Source: an uncultured Prevotellaceae bacterium
GTDB taxonomy: Bacteria > Bacteroidota > Bacteroidia > Bacteroidales > Bacteroidaceae
Direction of reading: 5' to 3'
Assembly (NCBI GenBank): GCA_902785945.1
Contig: CADAAR010000020.1
Span: forward strand, 1-64,000
DNA length: 64,000 nt
Shown here: one piece after another, positions 8,121 to 16,735 of the stretch
Layout: each line of letters opens with the position of its first letter
Position numbering within the stretch: the first letter of the stretch is position 1
Made by a program: the position numbers and the translations under genes
The notes under the pieces: generated by a model
The model's input: the letters and a program-made list of their open reading frames with translations, nothing else
Databases searched by the model: none
Told to the model about the DNA's origin: nothing

Positions 8121-9118
8121 TGCCCAAACGACTCAAGGACAATATCAATAGCCGCTATTTCGAGGCGGCGAATGCGCTGACCTCGAAGAAGGCACGGCGT
8201 AGGATTGTGGCCTACGTCGAGAGCTATGATGATATCTACTTCTGGCGGACGGTACTCACGGAGTTTGAAGATGACAAGCGTTTCTTCGAGGTGATGTTGC
8301 CATCGAAGGTCAATCTCACACGTGGTAAGAAGTCGGTGCTGATGAACTTCCTTGAAGGTGCCCCTTTGGGTAAGGATATGATAGCCTGTGTGGATGCCGA
8401 CTACGACTACCTGTTGCAAGGGTGTACGGCGCAGTCGAGGAAGGTGCTCGACAGTCCGTATGTGTTTCATACTTACGTTTATGCCATCGAGAACTACCAG
8501 TGTTATGCGCCATCGTTGCATAATGTCTGTGTGTCGGTGACGCTCAACGACCATCGTATCTTTGATTTCCGTGCCTATTTCCAGGCATTCAGCGAGGCCT
8601 TGTTCCCTCTCTTTATTTGGTCGATCATGCTCTATCGCAATGGCAACTACAATAAGTTCTCTATCTCTGATTTTAACCGGATAGCTGATCCTGGCGGGTT
8701 TAATGTGCAGAACCCTGAGCCTTCGATTGTCAATGTGAAGCGTAAGGTGAATACCAAGATTAACGAGTTGCAGCGTCAATTCCCTGATGCCAAAGAGGAG
8801 TATATAGCCACGAAGGAAGATCTCAAGGCATTAGGTGTGACGGCACAGACCACCTATTTATATATACAGGGCCATCATTTGTTCGACACGGTGGTGTCGC
8901 CCATCATGTCGAAGGTGTGTAATCTGCTGCGTCAGGAGCGACAGAATGAGATTTACTTTGCGATGGCGCACAAGACGCAGAAGCGCAATGAGATGTCGTG
9001 CTATGAAAACTCGTTGCAGGACATCAAGGCGATGCTCAAGAAGAATAATGGTTATATGACCTCTGAACCCTTCCGTCGTTTACAGGAAGATGTCAGGGAA
9101 TATTTAGATTCGTTTTAA
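8120..9118 (+). CDS. DUF4435 protein with Toprim-like acidic residues (PARIS AriB-like)
   Basis: A 332-residue DUF4435 family protein. Its first 100 residues show a Toprim-like arrangement: Glu34 in 'AYVESYDDIYFW' and Asp92/Asp94 in 'MIACVDADYDYLL', with a strand-helix pattern between. In PARIS the AriB effector is a DUF4435 Toprim-like nuclease whose early glutamate is required for activity. The rest, predicted mainly helical (about 150-332), has no motif I recognise. Its start overlaps the ATPase stop, and its own stop overlaps the convergent trkH stop by 4 bp. I am confident of the family; the nuclease and defence role is inference. Confidence 0.82.
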   Translation: MPKRLKDNINSRYFEAANALTSKKARRRIVAYVESYDDIYFWRTVLTEFEDDKRFFEVMLPSKVNLTRGKKSVLMNFLEGAPLGKDMIACVDADYDYLLQGCTAQSRKVLDSPYVFHTYVYAIENYQCYAPSLHNVCVSVTLNDHRIFDFRAYFQAFSEALFPLFIWSIMLYRNGNYNKFSISDFNRIADPGGFNVQNPEPSIVNVKRKVNTKINELQRQFPDAKEEYIATKEDLKALGVTAQTTYLYIQGHHLFDTVVSPIMSKVCNLLRQERQNEIYFAMAHKTQKRNEMSCYENSLQDIKAMLKKNNGYMTSEPFRRLQEDVREYLDSF

Positions 9119-10572
9119 TTGTCTCTCCAGAAACTGGGTGTGAAGAGCACAAGTACCGTCATGATCTCAAGACGGCCCATGAGCATGAGCAGCGAGAGAA
9201 TCCATTTGGTATAGTCGGGCATGCCTGACCAGGTGATGTTGGCACCGATATCGTTGCTGAGAGTAGGTCCGATATTGCTGACACAGCTCAGGGCAATGAC
9301 GATGGAATTGATGGCGTCGATGCCTGAGAGAATCATGATGGCAGCGGTGACAAGAATCATACACATGAACAGGGTGAAGAAGGCAAAGAGTGCCACAATC
9401 CTGGACTGGGGTACACTCGAACCGTTGATCTTCACCGGTAGGACGGCATTCGGGTGCAGGATCTGACGGAAGTTGTTACGCAGCGTCTTGAGCGTCATCA
9501 CCGCACGGATACATTTGAAACCACCGCTGGTGCTACCTGCGCAGGCACCAATGAACATCACGGCGCCCAGGATAATCCATGTGATATGTGGCCATTGTGC
9601 CACGTCGTCGCTGAACACACCTGTCGTTGTCATAAATGATACGATCTGGAAGAGTCCTGTGCGGAAGGCTTTCTCCAGATCATAGCCCATCTGGGTAAAC
9701 AAGACCGTCACAAGACCGACTGTAGCAAGCAAGACAAGACTGATATAGAGCTTGAATTCTGAATTCTTGAACAGTTCCTTGTAACGGGCCTTGAAGATTG
9801 AAACGTATAACAGGGTGAAGTTGATGCCTGCTAAGAATTCAAAGAGGATGGCGATATAGTCGATGCTGGGATTCTGGAAGTTGGAGAAGGAATCGTTATG
9901 AATAGAGAAACCACCAGTGGCAGTTGTCGTCATCGAGTAGTTCAGAGCCTCATACCAGTTCATGCCTGCAATCCAGAAAGCAATGCCGCAACCAATGGTC
10001 AACAGCAGGTAGATGCTCCAGATCCATTTGGCTGTCGTGGAGAGTCGAGGGTGCATCTTTGCCTTGATGGGGCCAGTGGCTTCGGCTGCGAACACTTTCA
10101 CACTTCCGCCTACTAACGAGGGCAGAATGGCGATGGTGAAGAAGACAATTCCCAAGCCTCCTACCCATTGGGTGAGTGACCGCCAGAAGAGGATGCCATG
10201 CGGCAGACACTCTACGTCGTCGAGGATGCTGGCGCCTGTCGTGGAGAAGCCTGACATGGTCTCGAAATAAGCATCGGTGACATTGGTGATGCTGCCATGA
10301 ATGAGGAAGGGGAACATGCCAAAGAAAGAGAAGATGACCCATACAGCCGTTACCACAACGAAGGCATCGTGACGGCTCAGGCTGTTCTTGGCTTTTCGTC
10401 CCATCAATAGGAATAGGAAGGCACTACCAAAGGTAATCAGCATAGACATGAGGAAGGCCAGGGTGTCGTCTTCCTGGAAATAGAACGACATACCCACGCA
10501 CCACGCCATGAAGAAGGCCTCGATGAACAACAGCGAGCCGATGATCTTGAATATGATATGCCAATTGACCAT
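9115..10572 (-). CDS. trkH: Trk/Ktr potassium uptake channel subunit
   Basis: The 485-residue membrane subunit that lets K+ into the cell together with the TrkA gating protein. It has about ten hydrophobic segments and the four pore-loop repeats of the SKT superfamily: 'MSGFSTTGASIL', 'MTTTATGGFSIHN', 'FMTTTGVFSDD' and 'ALSCVSNIGPTLS'. The second and third keep the selectivity glycine; the fourth has the usual 'SN.GP'. It starts 10 bases after trkA and forms the last gene of dxs-trkA-trkH. It ends head-on against the DUF4435 gene with overlapping stops and no visible terminator between them. Confidence 0.94.
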   Translation of the reverse strand: MVNWHIIFKIIGSLLFIEAFFMAWCVGMSFYFQEDDTLAFLMSMLITFGSAFLFLLMGRKAKNSLSRHDAFVVVTAVWVIFSFFGMFPFLIHGSITNVTDAYFETMSGFSTTGASILDDVECLPHGILFWRSLTQWVGGLGIVFFTIAILPSLVGGSVKVFAAEATGPIKAKMHPRLSTTAKWIWSIYLLLTIGCGIAFWIAGMNWYEALNYSMTTTATGGFSIHNDSFSNFQNPSIDYIAILFEFLAGINFTLLYVSIFKARYKELFKNSEFKLYISLVLLATVGLVTVLFTQMGYDLEKAFRTGLFQIVSFMTTTGVFSDDVAQWPHITWIILGAVMFIGACAGSTSGGFKCIRAVMTLKTLRNNFRQILHPNAVLPVKINGSSVPQSRIVALFAFFTLFMCMILVTAAIMILSGIDAINSIVIALSCVSNIGPTLSNDIGANITWSGMPDYTKWILSLLMLMGRLEIMTVLVLFTPSFWRDN

Positions 10573-10582
10573 GCTTTATGGT

Positions 10583-11953
10583 TTAACGCGTAATCGTGTC
10601 GATGATAGTTGTCTTCTTGAAGAATTTCTCAATCTGATTGAGCTTGGCCTCATGACAGAATACCATCACAGAGTCGCCTGCCTCAATCTGTGAGTTACCG
10701 CTGACGAGCATACCTACGCCATCGCGTACCAGTCCGCCAATGGTGGCACCTACGGGGAGTCCGAGGTCCTTTACCAGTTTCTTCGTGACGCGGGAACCTT
10801 CGGCAGCCGTAAACTCCGCCACTTCAGAATCAACCAGCATCAGCGTTCGCAGGTTGTCGACATCGGCTTCGAGCATCATCTGGAAGATATGGCTGGCCGC
10901 AATGGTCATCTTGTTGATGATCGTACCAATGTCCAGCTCTTCAGCCATTTTCACATAATCGAGGTTCTCGACCATTGCCACTGTCTTTCGTACGCCCAGA
11001 CGCTTGGCAGTGAGACAGGCCAGGATGTTTGTCTCGGCATTGCCTGTTAGAGCTACAAAGGCCTGAGTGTTGCGGATGCCCTCTTCCTCGAGCAGTCCCA
11101 GATCGCGTCCGTCGCCATGAATCACCATCGTATCGCTGTTGCCAAGCAGTTCGTTGAGCTTCTCACATCGTTCGGCATTCTTCTCGATGATCTTGATGTT
11201 CATATAGTCGGGGGCTGTGAGGGCTGCACGGACAGCAGTCTTGTCGCCGCCCATCACTATCACGTTCTTTACATCGGCATAGTGCTCCTTGCCTACAATC
11301 TTACGGATATAGGGAATATATTCCTGTGTGGTCATGAAGTAGACGAGGTCGCCAACGCGCAACTCGTCGAGACCACCAGGGATAATGGTATCTTCGCCAC
11401 GTTTGATAGCCACGACATGATAGGGATCGTTAGGTCCGCACAGGTCGCGCAGAGGCTGGTTCAGGATTTCTGCTGTTTCACGCAGTTTGATGCCGAGCAG
11501 TGTGAGGGCACCGTCGTGTACATCCCAACGCTGACGAACCCAAGAGAGTTTCAAGCCATTGTTGATGTCGATGGCGGCAAGCACTTCCGGGTAGATCAGA
11601 GAGTCGATACCCATCTGCTTGAAGAGTTCCTTATTCTGTGGACTCAGGTATTCGTAGTTGTCAATGCGGGCAACGGTCTTCTTGGCACCCAGGCTATGGG
11701 CAATCATACAGGCCGTGAGATTCGTGGTTTCTTCAGGCGTGACACCCACAAACAGGTCGGCATGTGGCACACCAGCCTCCTTCAAGGCTTTGATGCTGGT
11801 AGGCGAGGCGTCGTAGGTCATGACGTCATACTCGCTCAGTGCTGCTAACCGCTCTTCATTGTCATCGATGAGTACGCAGTCTTGGTGCTCTCGAGACAAT
11901 AGTTTCGACAGGTGAGTTCCTACGGCACCTGCACCGACAATGACTACTTTCAT
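10583..11953 (-). CDS. trkA: Trk system NAD-binding regulatory subunit
   Basis: A peripheral membrane protein that gates TrkH in response to nucleotides. The 456 residues hold two RCK modules, each a Rossmann domain followed by a TrkA_C domain: RCK1 begins '[19 protein letters not shown]' and RCK2 begins near residue 230 with '[16 protein letters not shown]'. TrkA_C segments are near 140-215 ('[14 protein letters not shown]') and 370-450 ('[14 protein letters not shown]'). The two-module length is that of the Trk rather than Ktr type. Its ATG overlaps the dxs stop by 4 bp (ATGA), so it is coupled to dxs. Confidence 0.95.
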   Translation of the reverse strand: MKVVIVGAGAVGTHLSKLLSREHQDCVLIDDNEERLAALSEYDVMTYDASPTSIKALKEAGVPHADLFVGVTPEETTNLTACMIAHSLGAKKTVARIDNYEYLSPQNKELFKQMGIDSLIYPEVLAAIDINNGLKLSWVRQRWDVHDGALTLLGIKLRETAEILNQPLRDLCGPNDPYHVVAIKRGEDTIIPGGLDELRVGDLVYFMTTQEYIPYIRKIVGKEHYADVKNVIVMGGDKTAVRAALTAPDYMNIKIIEKNAERCEKLNELLGNSDTMVIHGDGRDLGLLEEEGIRNTQAFVALTGNAETNILACLTAKRLGVRKTVAMVENLDYVKMAEELDIGTIINKMTIAASHIFQMMLEADVDNLRTLMLVDSEVAEFTAAEGSRVTKKLVKDLGLPVGATIGGLVRDGVGMLVSGNSQIEAGDSVMVFCHEAKLNQIEKFFKKTTIIDTITR

Positions 11954-13848
11954 ATCCCTTTTATTGCTTTAATGATAGCCTCGGCATCGAGACCGACAAT
12001 ATGCTGAAGCTCATCTACGGTGCCATGCTCCACAAATTGGGTATCAGGCAAGCCCAGACGGATGATTTCTGGATGGTAACCATGATCGTTCATCCATTCT
12101 ATGACAGCAGAACCCAGACCGCCTGTCTTTACACCGTTCTCGACGGTGATGATACGACTGAACTTCTCTGCCACCTCCTGCAGGATGGTTTCGTCGATGG
12201 GCTTGAGGAAACGCATGTCGTAATGGGCGACGGATAAGCTGGATTCTCCGGATAATTCGGAGATGGCCTCGGCCACATTGTTGCCGATAGGGCCTATGCT
12301 CAGCACGGCCACATCACTGCCGTCGTGCAGTTTCCGGCCTGTGCCGACTTTGATTTCTTCGAGCGGACAGCGCCAGTCAACGAGCACACCACCGCCACGT
12401 GGATAGCGGATGACAAACGGACCTTTGTCGGGTAGCTGAGCAGTATACATCAGTCTGCGCAGCTCATGTTCATCCATCGGTGATGAGATGGTCAGATTCG
12501 GAATGGGTCGTAAAGCAGCGAGGTCGAAGGCACCATGATGGGTGGCACCGTCTTCGCCTACCAGTCCTGCGCGGTCGAAACAGAACACCACATTCAGGTT
12601 CAGCAAAGCCACATCGTGAATGATGTTGTCGAAGGCACGCTGCGCAAAGGCACTGTAGATGTTACAGAAAGGCAGCAGCCCGTCCTTGGCCATACCGCCA
12701 GAGAAGGTGACGGCATGACCCTCGGCAATGCCGACGTCGAAGGTGCGTTCAGGCATTTCCTTCATCATGATGTTCATGGAACAGCCGCTGGGCATAGCTG
12801 GTGTCACACCAACAATCTTAGGATTCTGCTGGGCCAGTTCTAAAAGGGTGTGACCAAACACATCCTGGTATTTCTGAGGCTTTGAGGGGTCTTTGTCAAC
12901 AATACGCTCACCCGTTTCCGGATCAAACTTACCAGGTGCATGCCAGGTGGTTACATCCTTTTCTGCCGGGGCATAGCCATGACCTTTCTTTGTATGCAGA
13001 TGGAGCAGCTTTGGTCCTTTCATTTCCTTCATCTGACGGAGGATACGTACCAATTCTTTGACGTTATGACCGTCGAAAGGTCCGAAGTAGCGGATGTTCA
13101 TGCCTTCGAACACGTTCTGCTGGTGCGAGATGGCACTTTTAAGGGCGTTTGAGAGACGGATGAGTCCTTTCCTACGGTCGTCTTCGAGCATACCCTTGCG
13201 GTTCATCCACCGGGAGGCCTTGAAGCGCAGGGCATTGTAGGTCTCGTTGGTACTGAGGTTCAGCAGATATTGCTTCATGCCACCCACACTACGGTCAATC
13301 GACATGTTATTGTCGTTGAGGATGATCAGCAGGTCGTTGGGTGAGGAAGAAACGTTATTCAGTCCTTCAAAAGCCAGTCCGCCACTCATGGCGCCATCTC
13401 CGATGACGGCTACGACATGACGGTCTTTGTTACCTTCCAGTTTGGCGGCAACAGCCATACCCAGTGCTGCCGAGATAGAATTAGAGGCATGTCCGCAAGC
13501 AAAAGTGTCGTATTCGCTCTCTGTAGGAGAGGGGAAGGGCTTAATACCACCCAGCTTACGGTTGGTGCAGAACTGCTCGCGTCGTCCTGTCAGGATCTTA
13601 TGGCCATAAGCCTGATGACCCACATCCCATACGATGCGGTCCTCGGGCGTATTGTAAACATAATGCAAGGCTACGGTAATCTCAGCCACACCAAGACTTG
13701 ATGCCAAATGGCCCGGATTGACGGAGAGTTCCTGTACGATATCCTGTCGCAATTCGTCACATACCTGAGGCAGATCCTCCACCTTCAGTTCGCGCAGGTC
13801 TTTTGGATATTGTATTTTGCTTAATAGTCTTAATTCTTCTTGTCCCAC
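11950..13848 (-). CDS. dxs: 1-deoxy-D-xylulose-5-phosphate synthase
   Basis: First step of the MEP isoprenoid pathway: pyruvate plus glyceraldehyde 3-phosphate give DXP, using thiamine diphosphate. Visible: '[14 protein letters not shown]', the TPP/Mg site 'GDGAMSGG...NDNNMSID', 'FGPFDGHN', the transketolase pyrimidine domain with '[16 protein letters not shown]' (catalytic Glu), and the C-terminal transketolase domain. The frame is open up to 13944, but the -7 box TATCTTTG at 13873-13880 lies inside that extension. The only start downstream of it that fits the family N-terminus is GTG at 13848, giving 632 residues beginning '[15 protein letters not shown]'. That start is inference. It heads dxs-trkA-trkH. 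Confidence 0.93.
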   Translation of the reverse strand: MGQEELRLLSKIQYPKDLRELKVEDLPQVCDELRQDIVQELSVNPGHLASSLGVAEITVALHYVYNTPEDRIVWDVGHQAYGHKILTGRREQFCTNRKLGGIKPFPSPTESEYDTFACGHASNSISAALGMAVAAKLEGNKDRHVVAVIGDGAMSGGLAFEGLNNVSSSPNDLLIILNDNNMSIDRSVGGMKQYLLNLSTNETYNALRFKASRWMNRKGMLEDDRRKGLIRLSNALKSAISHQQNVFEGMNIRYFGPFDGHNVKELVRILRQMKEMKGPKLLHLHTKKGHGYAPAEKDVTTWHAPGKFDPETGERIVDKDPSKPQKYQDVFGHTLLELAQQNPKIVGVTPAMPSGCSMNIMMKEMPERTFDVGIAEGHAVTFSGGMAKDGLLPFCNIYSAFAQRAFDNIIHDVALLNLNVVFCFDRAGLVGEDGATHHGAFDLAALRPIPNLTISSPMDEHELRRLMYTAQLPDKGPFVIRYPRGGGVLVDWRCPLEEIKVGTGRKLHDGSDVAVLSIGPIGNNVAEAISELSGESSLSVAHYDMRFLKPIDETILQEVAEKFSRIITVENGVKTGGLGSAVIEWMNDHGYHPEIIRLGLPDTQFVEHGTVDELQHIVGLDAEAIIKAIKGI

Positions 13849-13872
13849 AGCATAAAAGTTGTATAAACTTTG

Positions 13873-13880
13873 CAAAGATA
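13873..13880 (-). promoter_or_regulatory. -7 promoter element for the dxs-trkA-trkH operon
   Basis: On the minus strand this reads TATCTTTG. It lies 25 bases upstream of the proposed GTG start and excludes the longer reading frame as the real N-terminus. Confidence 0.7.
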
Positions 13881-13940
13881 CAAATAAATTGAGAATTACG
13901 AAGTAAAAATCAAAAAATATTTGGTTTTTGCGTGCAAAAA

Positions 13941-15860
13941 TCAAGATTTTGCACGCTCCTTCTTGTTCTTCTTGTCTTTCTTTTTCTTTTTTTCTTTTTT
14001 GTTGTCGCCGTGTCCGAACTTGAGTTTCGGCTTGACTTTCATCTTGGACATCTCATCGGTATTGGTAAATAAGAACTGCAATACCAGATCCGTCAGACTG
14101 CCCTTCAGGGTGACATCACCATTGGCTATGGCTCCGTCGCTCTCGATGTTGGTAACGATGTTTTTCATGTTGATATTACGATAACCAATTTTCTTGACGT
14201 CGGCATCCACATGGCCGATGGGCAATTTACCGCCTTTTTGTTTGCGCATGACTGCGGTTCGGCTCTTGGAAATGTCTATTTTAAAGTTGGCAGTACACTG
14301 AATGTCACCCAGCTTGTCTATTTCAAAGAGTTCACCAAGCTTTAAGTTTTCTGTGCCAACTTTTCCTGACACGTATTTGGTAATTCCGTCGAGTTCAAAA
14401 TTAAAGTGAACATCTCCTTTCTCCGTGTTTAGACGCCCTCTGAACTGCTGCTTTTTCCAAAGAATATCGAAACTACCGGCATACCTGACGACACCCATGG
14501 CGTAAATCTGGTTCATCATGTATTTCTTAACCGTGAACTGATTAATGATCTTATGTTTGATGCCGGGACGGGCCACCATTTGATACACCTCGAAATGGAG
14601 GTTCAGTTTGTGGCCGTCTCTTAAGTTCCGCAGCATACCCATCGAATTGATGGTCAGTTTATTGTCGTCGGTATTGACATGAATGTCCTTGAATAACATT
14701 CCGTCACCATTGCCGTTCACACCGACACGGAGGTTCAGTGGAATAGAGAACTTGCGCAGCACGGGCGCAAAAGGTTGTGAGATGTCTTTCAGCATGACAC
14801 GGCCTTTGACGGTGTCTGCATTATAGCTCAGCGAGGTGCCTTTTTCCTTGTCTGGCAGGAAGATCTCTGCCTTGGGAATGTCCAAACGGGTGGTGACCTG
14901 TTGAATGACAGCGTTCGTAAGCGTGATATGTTTTCCGCTGATGGTGATGTCAGACGTCAACTCCGTCAGATCAATGCCGGCTATCGTGTCTTTCACACAG
15001 CCGTTGGCGAGTCTTAGCTGTATGGAGTCCTTACCGGTGTGAAGAACGTCGATACCCAGGTCTGCCTGCAGGTTGAAGTGCCGGTCGTCGAAAGCGCCAT
15101 GATGTGGCTTGCCAGTATTACGGCGCGGAAGGTCGCAGTCGCTTTTGAGTTCAAGACCCTTGATGTCTACACGTGTCTTACCATTCTCTTCCTCAGAGAT
15201 GCTCGCCGTCAACGTGCCAGAATCGAGATACCATTTCACGAGCGCTTTCTTCGTTTGCTTCTGCCAGTTCAGTTTCAGGTGGTGAACCGTAATCGTGTGC
15301 TTGCCCCGCCAGTGGTTATAAAACGCTTGGGCTAACTCGTAATCAGCATTGTTGTACTTAACGTGTATGCCATTCACCACCGCATCCTTTATGTCAAACT
15401 TAAAGGCACTGTGCTTGGTGCTATCCTTGTCTATTTTGTCTTTCTTGTTCTTTTTATTCGCGTCTAACAGGAATTGGTAGTTAGCAGGACCATCATCAGG
15501 CTTAATGAGGAACGCATCGACGCTGTCCACCTCGCATCTTCTCAGAAGAATTTCTCCCCGCAGCAGTGCCAACACCCTCATGTGTCCCCAAATCCTGCCC
15601 ACCTTCAGCATGTCGCGCTGTTGCTGGTCCTTCAGTTTGATGCCTTCAACGCTGGCGCTCATGGCCAGAAGGTTCAGCTTGACACGGTCAATCTTCACTT
15701 CGGTATTCAACTCCTTAGAAAGCGCATCTGTAGCCATACCAACCAGCTTGTTCTGCACATAACTGCTGTTGGCAACAATAATTGTTACCAAAACCAGAAC
15801 GGCTATGATGACAGCCACTATCTTTAGGGCGAGGCGGAGGCCTTTTGCGAGCTTTGCCAT
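13941..15860 (-). CDS. AsmA/TamB-like membrane-anchored periplasmic protein
   Basis: A 639-residue protein with one N-terminal membrane segment (about 10-32, '[17 protein letters not shown]'), followed by a long, probably beta-rich periplasmic part. The first 120 residues ('[18 protein letters not shown]...VEGIKLKD') match the start of AsmA/TamB-like proteins, which carry lipids or help outer-membrane protein assembly. It lacks the C-terminal DUF490 domain of full TamB and ends in a Lys-rich tail ('[14 protein letters not shown]'). A TTG-initiated extension to 15884 is rejected because the -7 box lies there; the ATG at 15860 fits. The exact role is unknown. Confidence 0.78.
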   Translation of the reverse strand: MAKLAKGLRLALKIVAVIIAVLVLVTIIVANSSYVQNKLVGMATDALSKELNTEVKIDRVKLNLLAMSASVEGIKLKDQQQRDMLKVGRIWGHMRVLALLRGEILLRRCEVDSVDAFLIKPDDGPANYQFLLDANKKNKKDKIDKDSTKHSAFKFDIKDAVVNGIHVKYNNADYELAQAFYNHWRGKHTITVHHLKLNWQKQTKKALVKWYLDSGTLTASISEEENGKTRVDIKGLELKSDCDLPRRNTGKPHHGAFDDRHFNLQADLGIDVLHTGKDSIQLRLANGCVKDTIAGIDLTELTSDITISGKHITLTNAVIQQVTTRLDIPKAEIFLPDKEKGTSLSYNADTVKGRVMLKDISQPFAPVLRKFSIPLNLRVGVNGNGDGMLFKDIHVNTDDNKLTINSMGMLRNLRDGHKLNLHFEVYQMVARPGIKHKIINQFTVKKYMMNQIYAMGVVRYAGSFDILWKKQQFRGRLNTEKGDVHFNFELDGITKYVSGKVGTENLKLGELFEIDKLGDIQCTANFKIDISKSRTAVMRKQKGGKLPIGHVDADVKKIGYRNINMKNIVTNIESDGAIANGDVTLKGSLTDLVLQFLFTNTDEMSKMKVKPKLKFGHGDNKKEKKKKKDKKNKKERAKS

Positions 15861-15881
15861 AAAACTTGCGATATTTGCGGG

Positions 15882-15889
15882 CAAATTTA
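15882..15889 (-). promoter_or_regulatory. -7 promoter element for the AsmA-like gene
   Basis: On the minus strand this reads TAAATTTG, 21 bases upstream of the ATG at 15860. Confidence 0.6.
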
Positions 15890-15960
15890 CATAAAAAAGC
15901 CGAAACTACGGCTAAATAATCATTTTTTTCGCCAAAAATGCGAATTTTTCCTAAAAAATA

Positions 15961-15991
15961 TTTGGTAGTTAAAAAATATTTCCTATCTTTG
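15961..15991 (+). promoter_or_regulatory. Strong promoter of the leader RNA and fimbrillin-like locus
   Basis: TTTG at 15961-15964 and TATCTTTG at 15984-15991 are separated by 19 bases, an almost ideal Bacteroidetes -33/-7 pair. Transcription should begin near 15998, more than 550 bases upstream of the first open reading frame. Confidence 0.8.
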
Positions 15992-15997
15992 CACCGA

Positions 15998-16411
15998 TAA
16001 AGCCTGCCCAGGAGTGGGTGGGCGTAAATAAATAACATCGATGGAAGAGACACCAGGCCGTTTGTAGGGCCAGTCTCGAAAGGACGTTTTCGAAACGTTA
16101 CCTGTCTGTGAAAGTCAAACTTCGCAAATTTGAATCTTGGAACGACGGTGATGCAACAGAGACGTTCGCGTGGGTGAGTTTTTATATTCCCTGCGCCTGA
16201 TTTTTCCTTTATATATATAAATAAGGTGTACCCTCATGCTAAGGGTGCGTCTTGGCGTATATAGAAGTTAGGAATTGTGTCAGGTCGTAGTGTGTGTATA
16301 TATCACTCGACGTGGGCAGGCTTTACGTTGCTTATCCTTTCCAAGGGGCAATGCGAAGGCCTGACTTCAGGGATAGGCGCGGAGAGAAACTTTACTCCCA
16401 CGTCTTTTTTT
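15998..16411 (+). ncRNA. Structured leader or independent ncRNA candidate ending in a terminator-like hairpin
   Basis: About 415 bases after a strong promoter hold no convincing reading frame but many hairpins: GCCC/GGGC near 16009-16024, ACGTTT-TCG-AAACGT at 16083-16097, and a large closed domain in which GACGTGGG (16309-16316) pairs with CCCACGTC (16397-16404). Inside the domain are CAGGC/GCCTG, TTGC/GCAA and CCTT/AAGG. Seven Ts follow the outer stem at once, so the domain looks like an intrinsic terminator or attenuator. I do not recognise it as tmRNA, RNase P, SRP RNA or a known riboswitch. A further CCAGC/GCTGG hairpin lies at 16464-16482 before the peptide gene. Confidence 0.5.
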
Positions 16412-16550
16412 ATTGCCGCAAATCGGCGTAGTTCCATAATCCGAATGTTAATGAGAGTGACGACCAGCAGGGGAGCAGCTGGCCGAAAGGTTGATGTGTG
16501 ATTCAATTTTAAATAACTTCTTTTATTAACATTTTAAATTTTAAAAAATT

Positions 16551-16709
16551 ATGGACAAGAAAGAATTAAAATTCTATGAGGCTCCCGCTACTGAGGTAGT
16601 GGAACTGAATGTTTCTGTTGCCATCCTGACCAGTAGCCCTGTTGAAGGTCTCGACAATTCTGAAGACATCACAGGTGGTAACAAAGGCAAGTGGGGTGAT
16701 GAAGATTAA
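16551..16709 (+). CDS. 52-residue conserved-looking peptide upstream of the fimbrillin-like gene
   Basis: A 52-codon gene starting 'MDKKELKFYEAPATEVVEL' after an A/T-rich leader, with no signal peptide. The pattern K-F-Y-x-x-P-x-x-E-V-V-E-L, then a short hydrophobic stretch ('SVAILTSSP') and an acidic Gly-rich tail with 'ITGGNKGKWGDED' is, from memory, a recurring type of small protein in Prevotella and Bacteroides, often beside surface-protein genes. Whether it is a secreted peptide, a precursor or a translated leader is unknown. The fimbrillin-like gene starts 26 bases after its stop, so the two are probably cotranscribed. Confidence 0.65.
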   Translation: MDKKELKFYEAPATEVVELNVSVAILTSSPVEGLDNSEDITGGNKGKWGDED

Positions 16710-16735
16710 TATTATTAACATTAAAACTTTCAAAC

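Noticed and set aside
13849..13944. Extended N-terminus of Dxs
   Set aside because: The -7 box at 13873-13880 lies inside it and the extra residues are hydrophobic and foreign to the family.
16000..16411. tmRNA, RNase P RNA or SRP RNA
   Set aside because: None of the conserved landmarks (tRNA-like ends with CCA, GAGGAAAGUCC, or the SRP GGAA tetraloop helix) is visible.
15998..16550. Invertible promoter controlling the fimbrillin-like gene
   Set aside because: I see no pair of inverted repeats flanking the promoter and no recombinase gene nearby.
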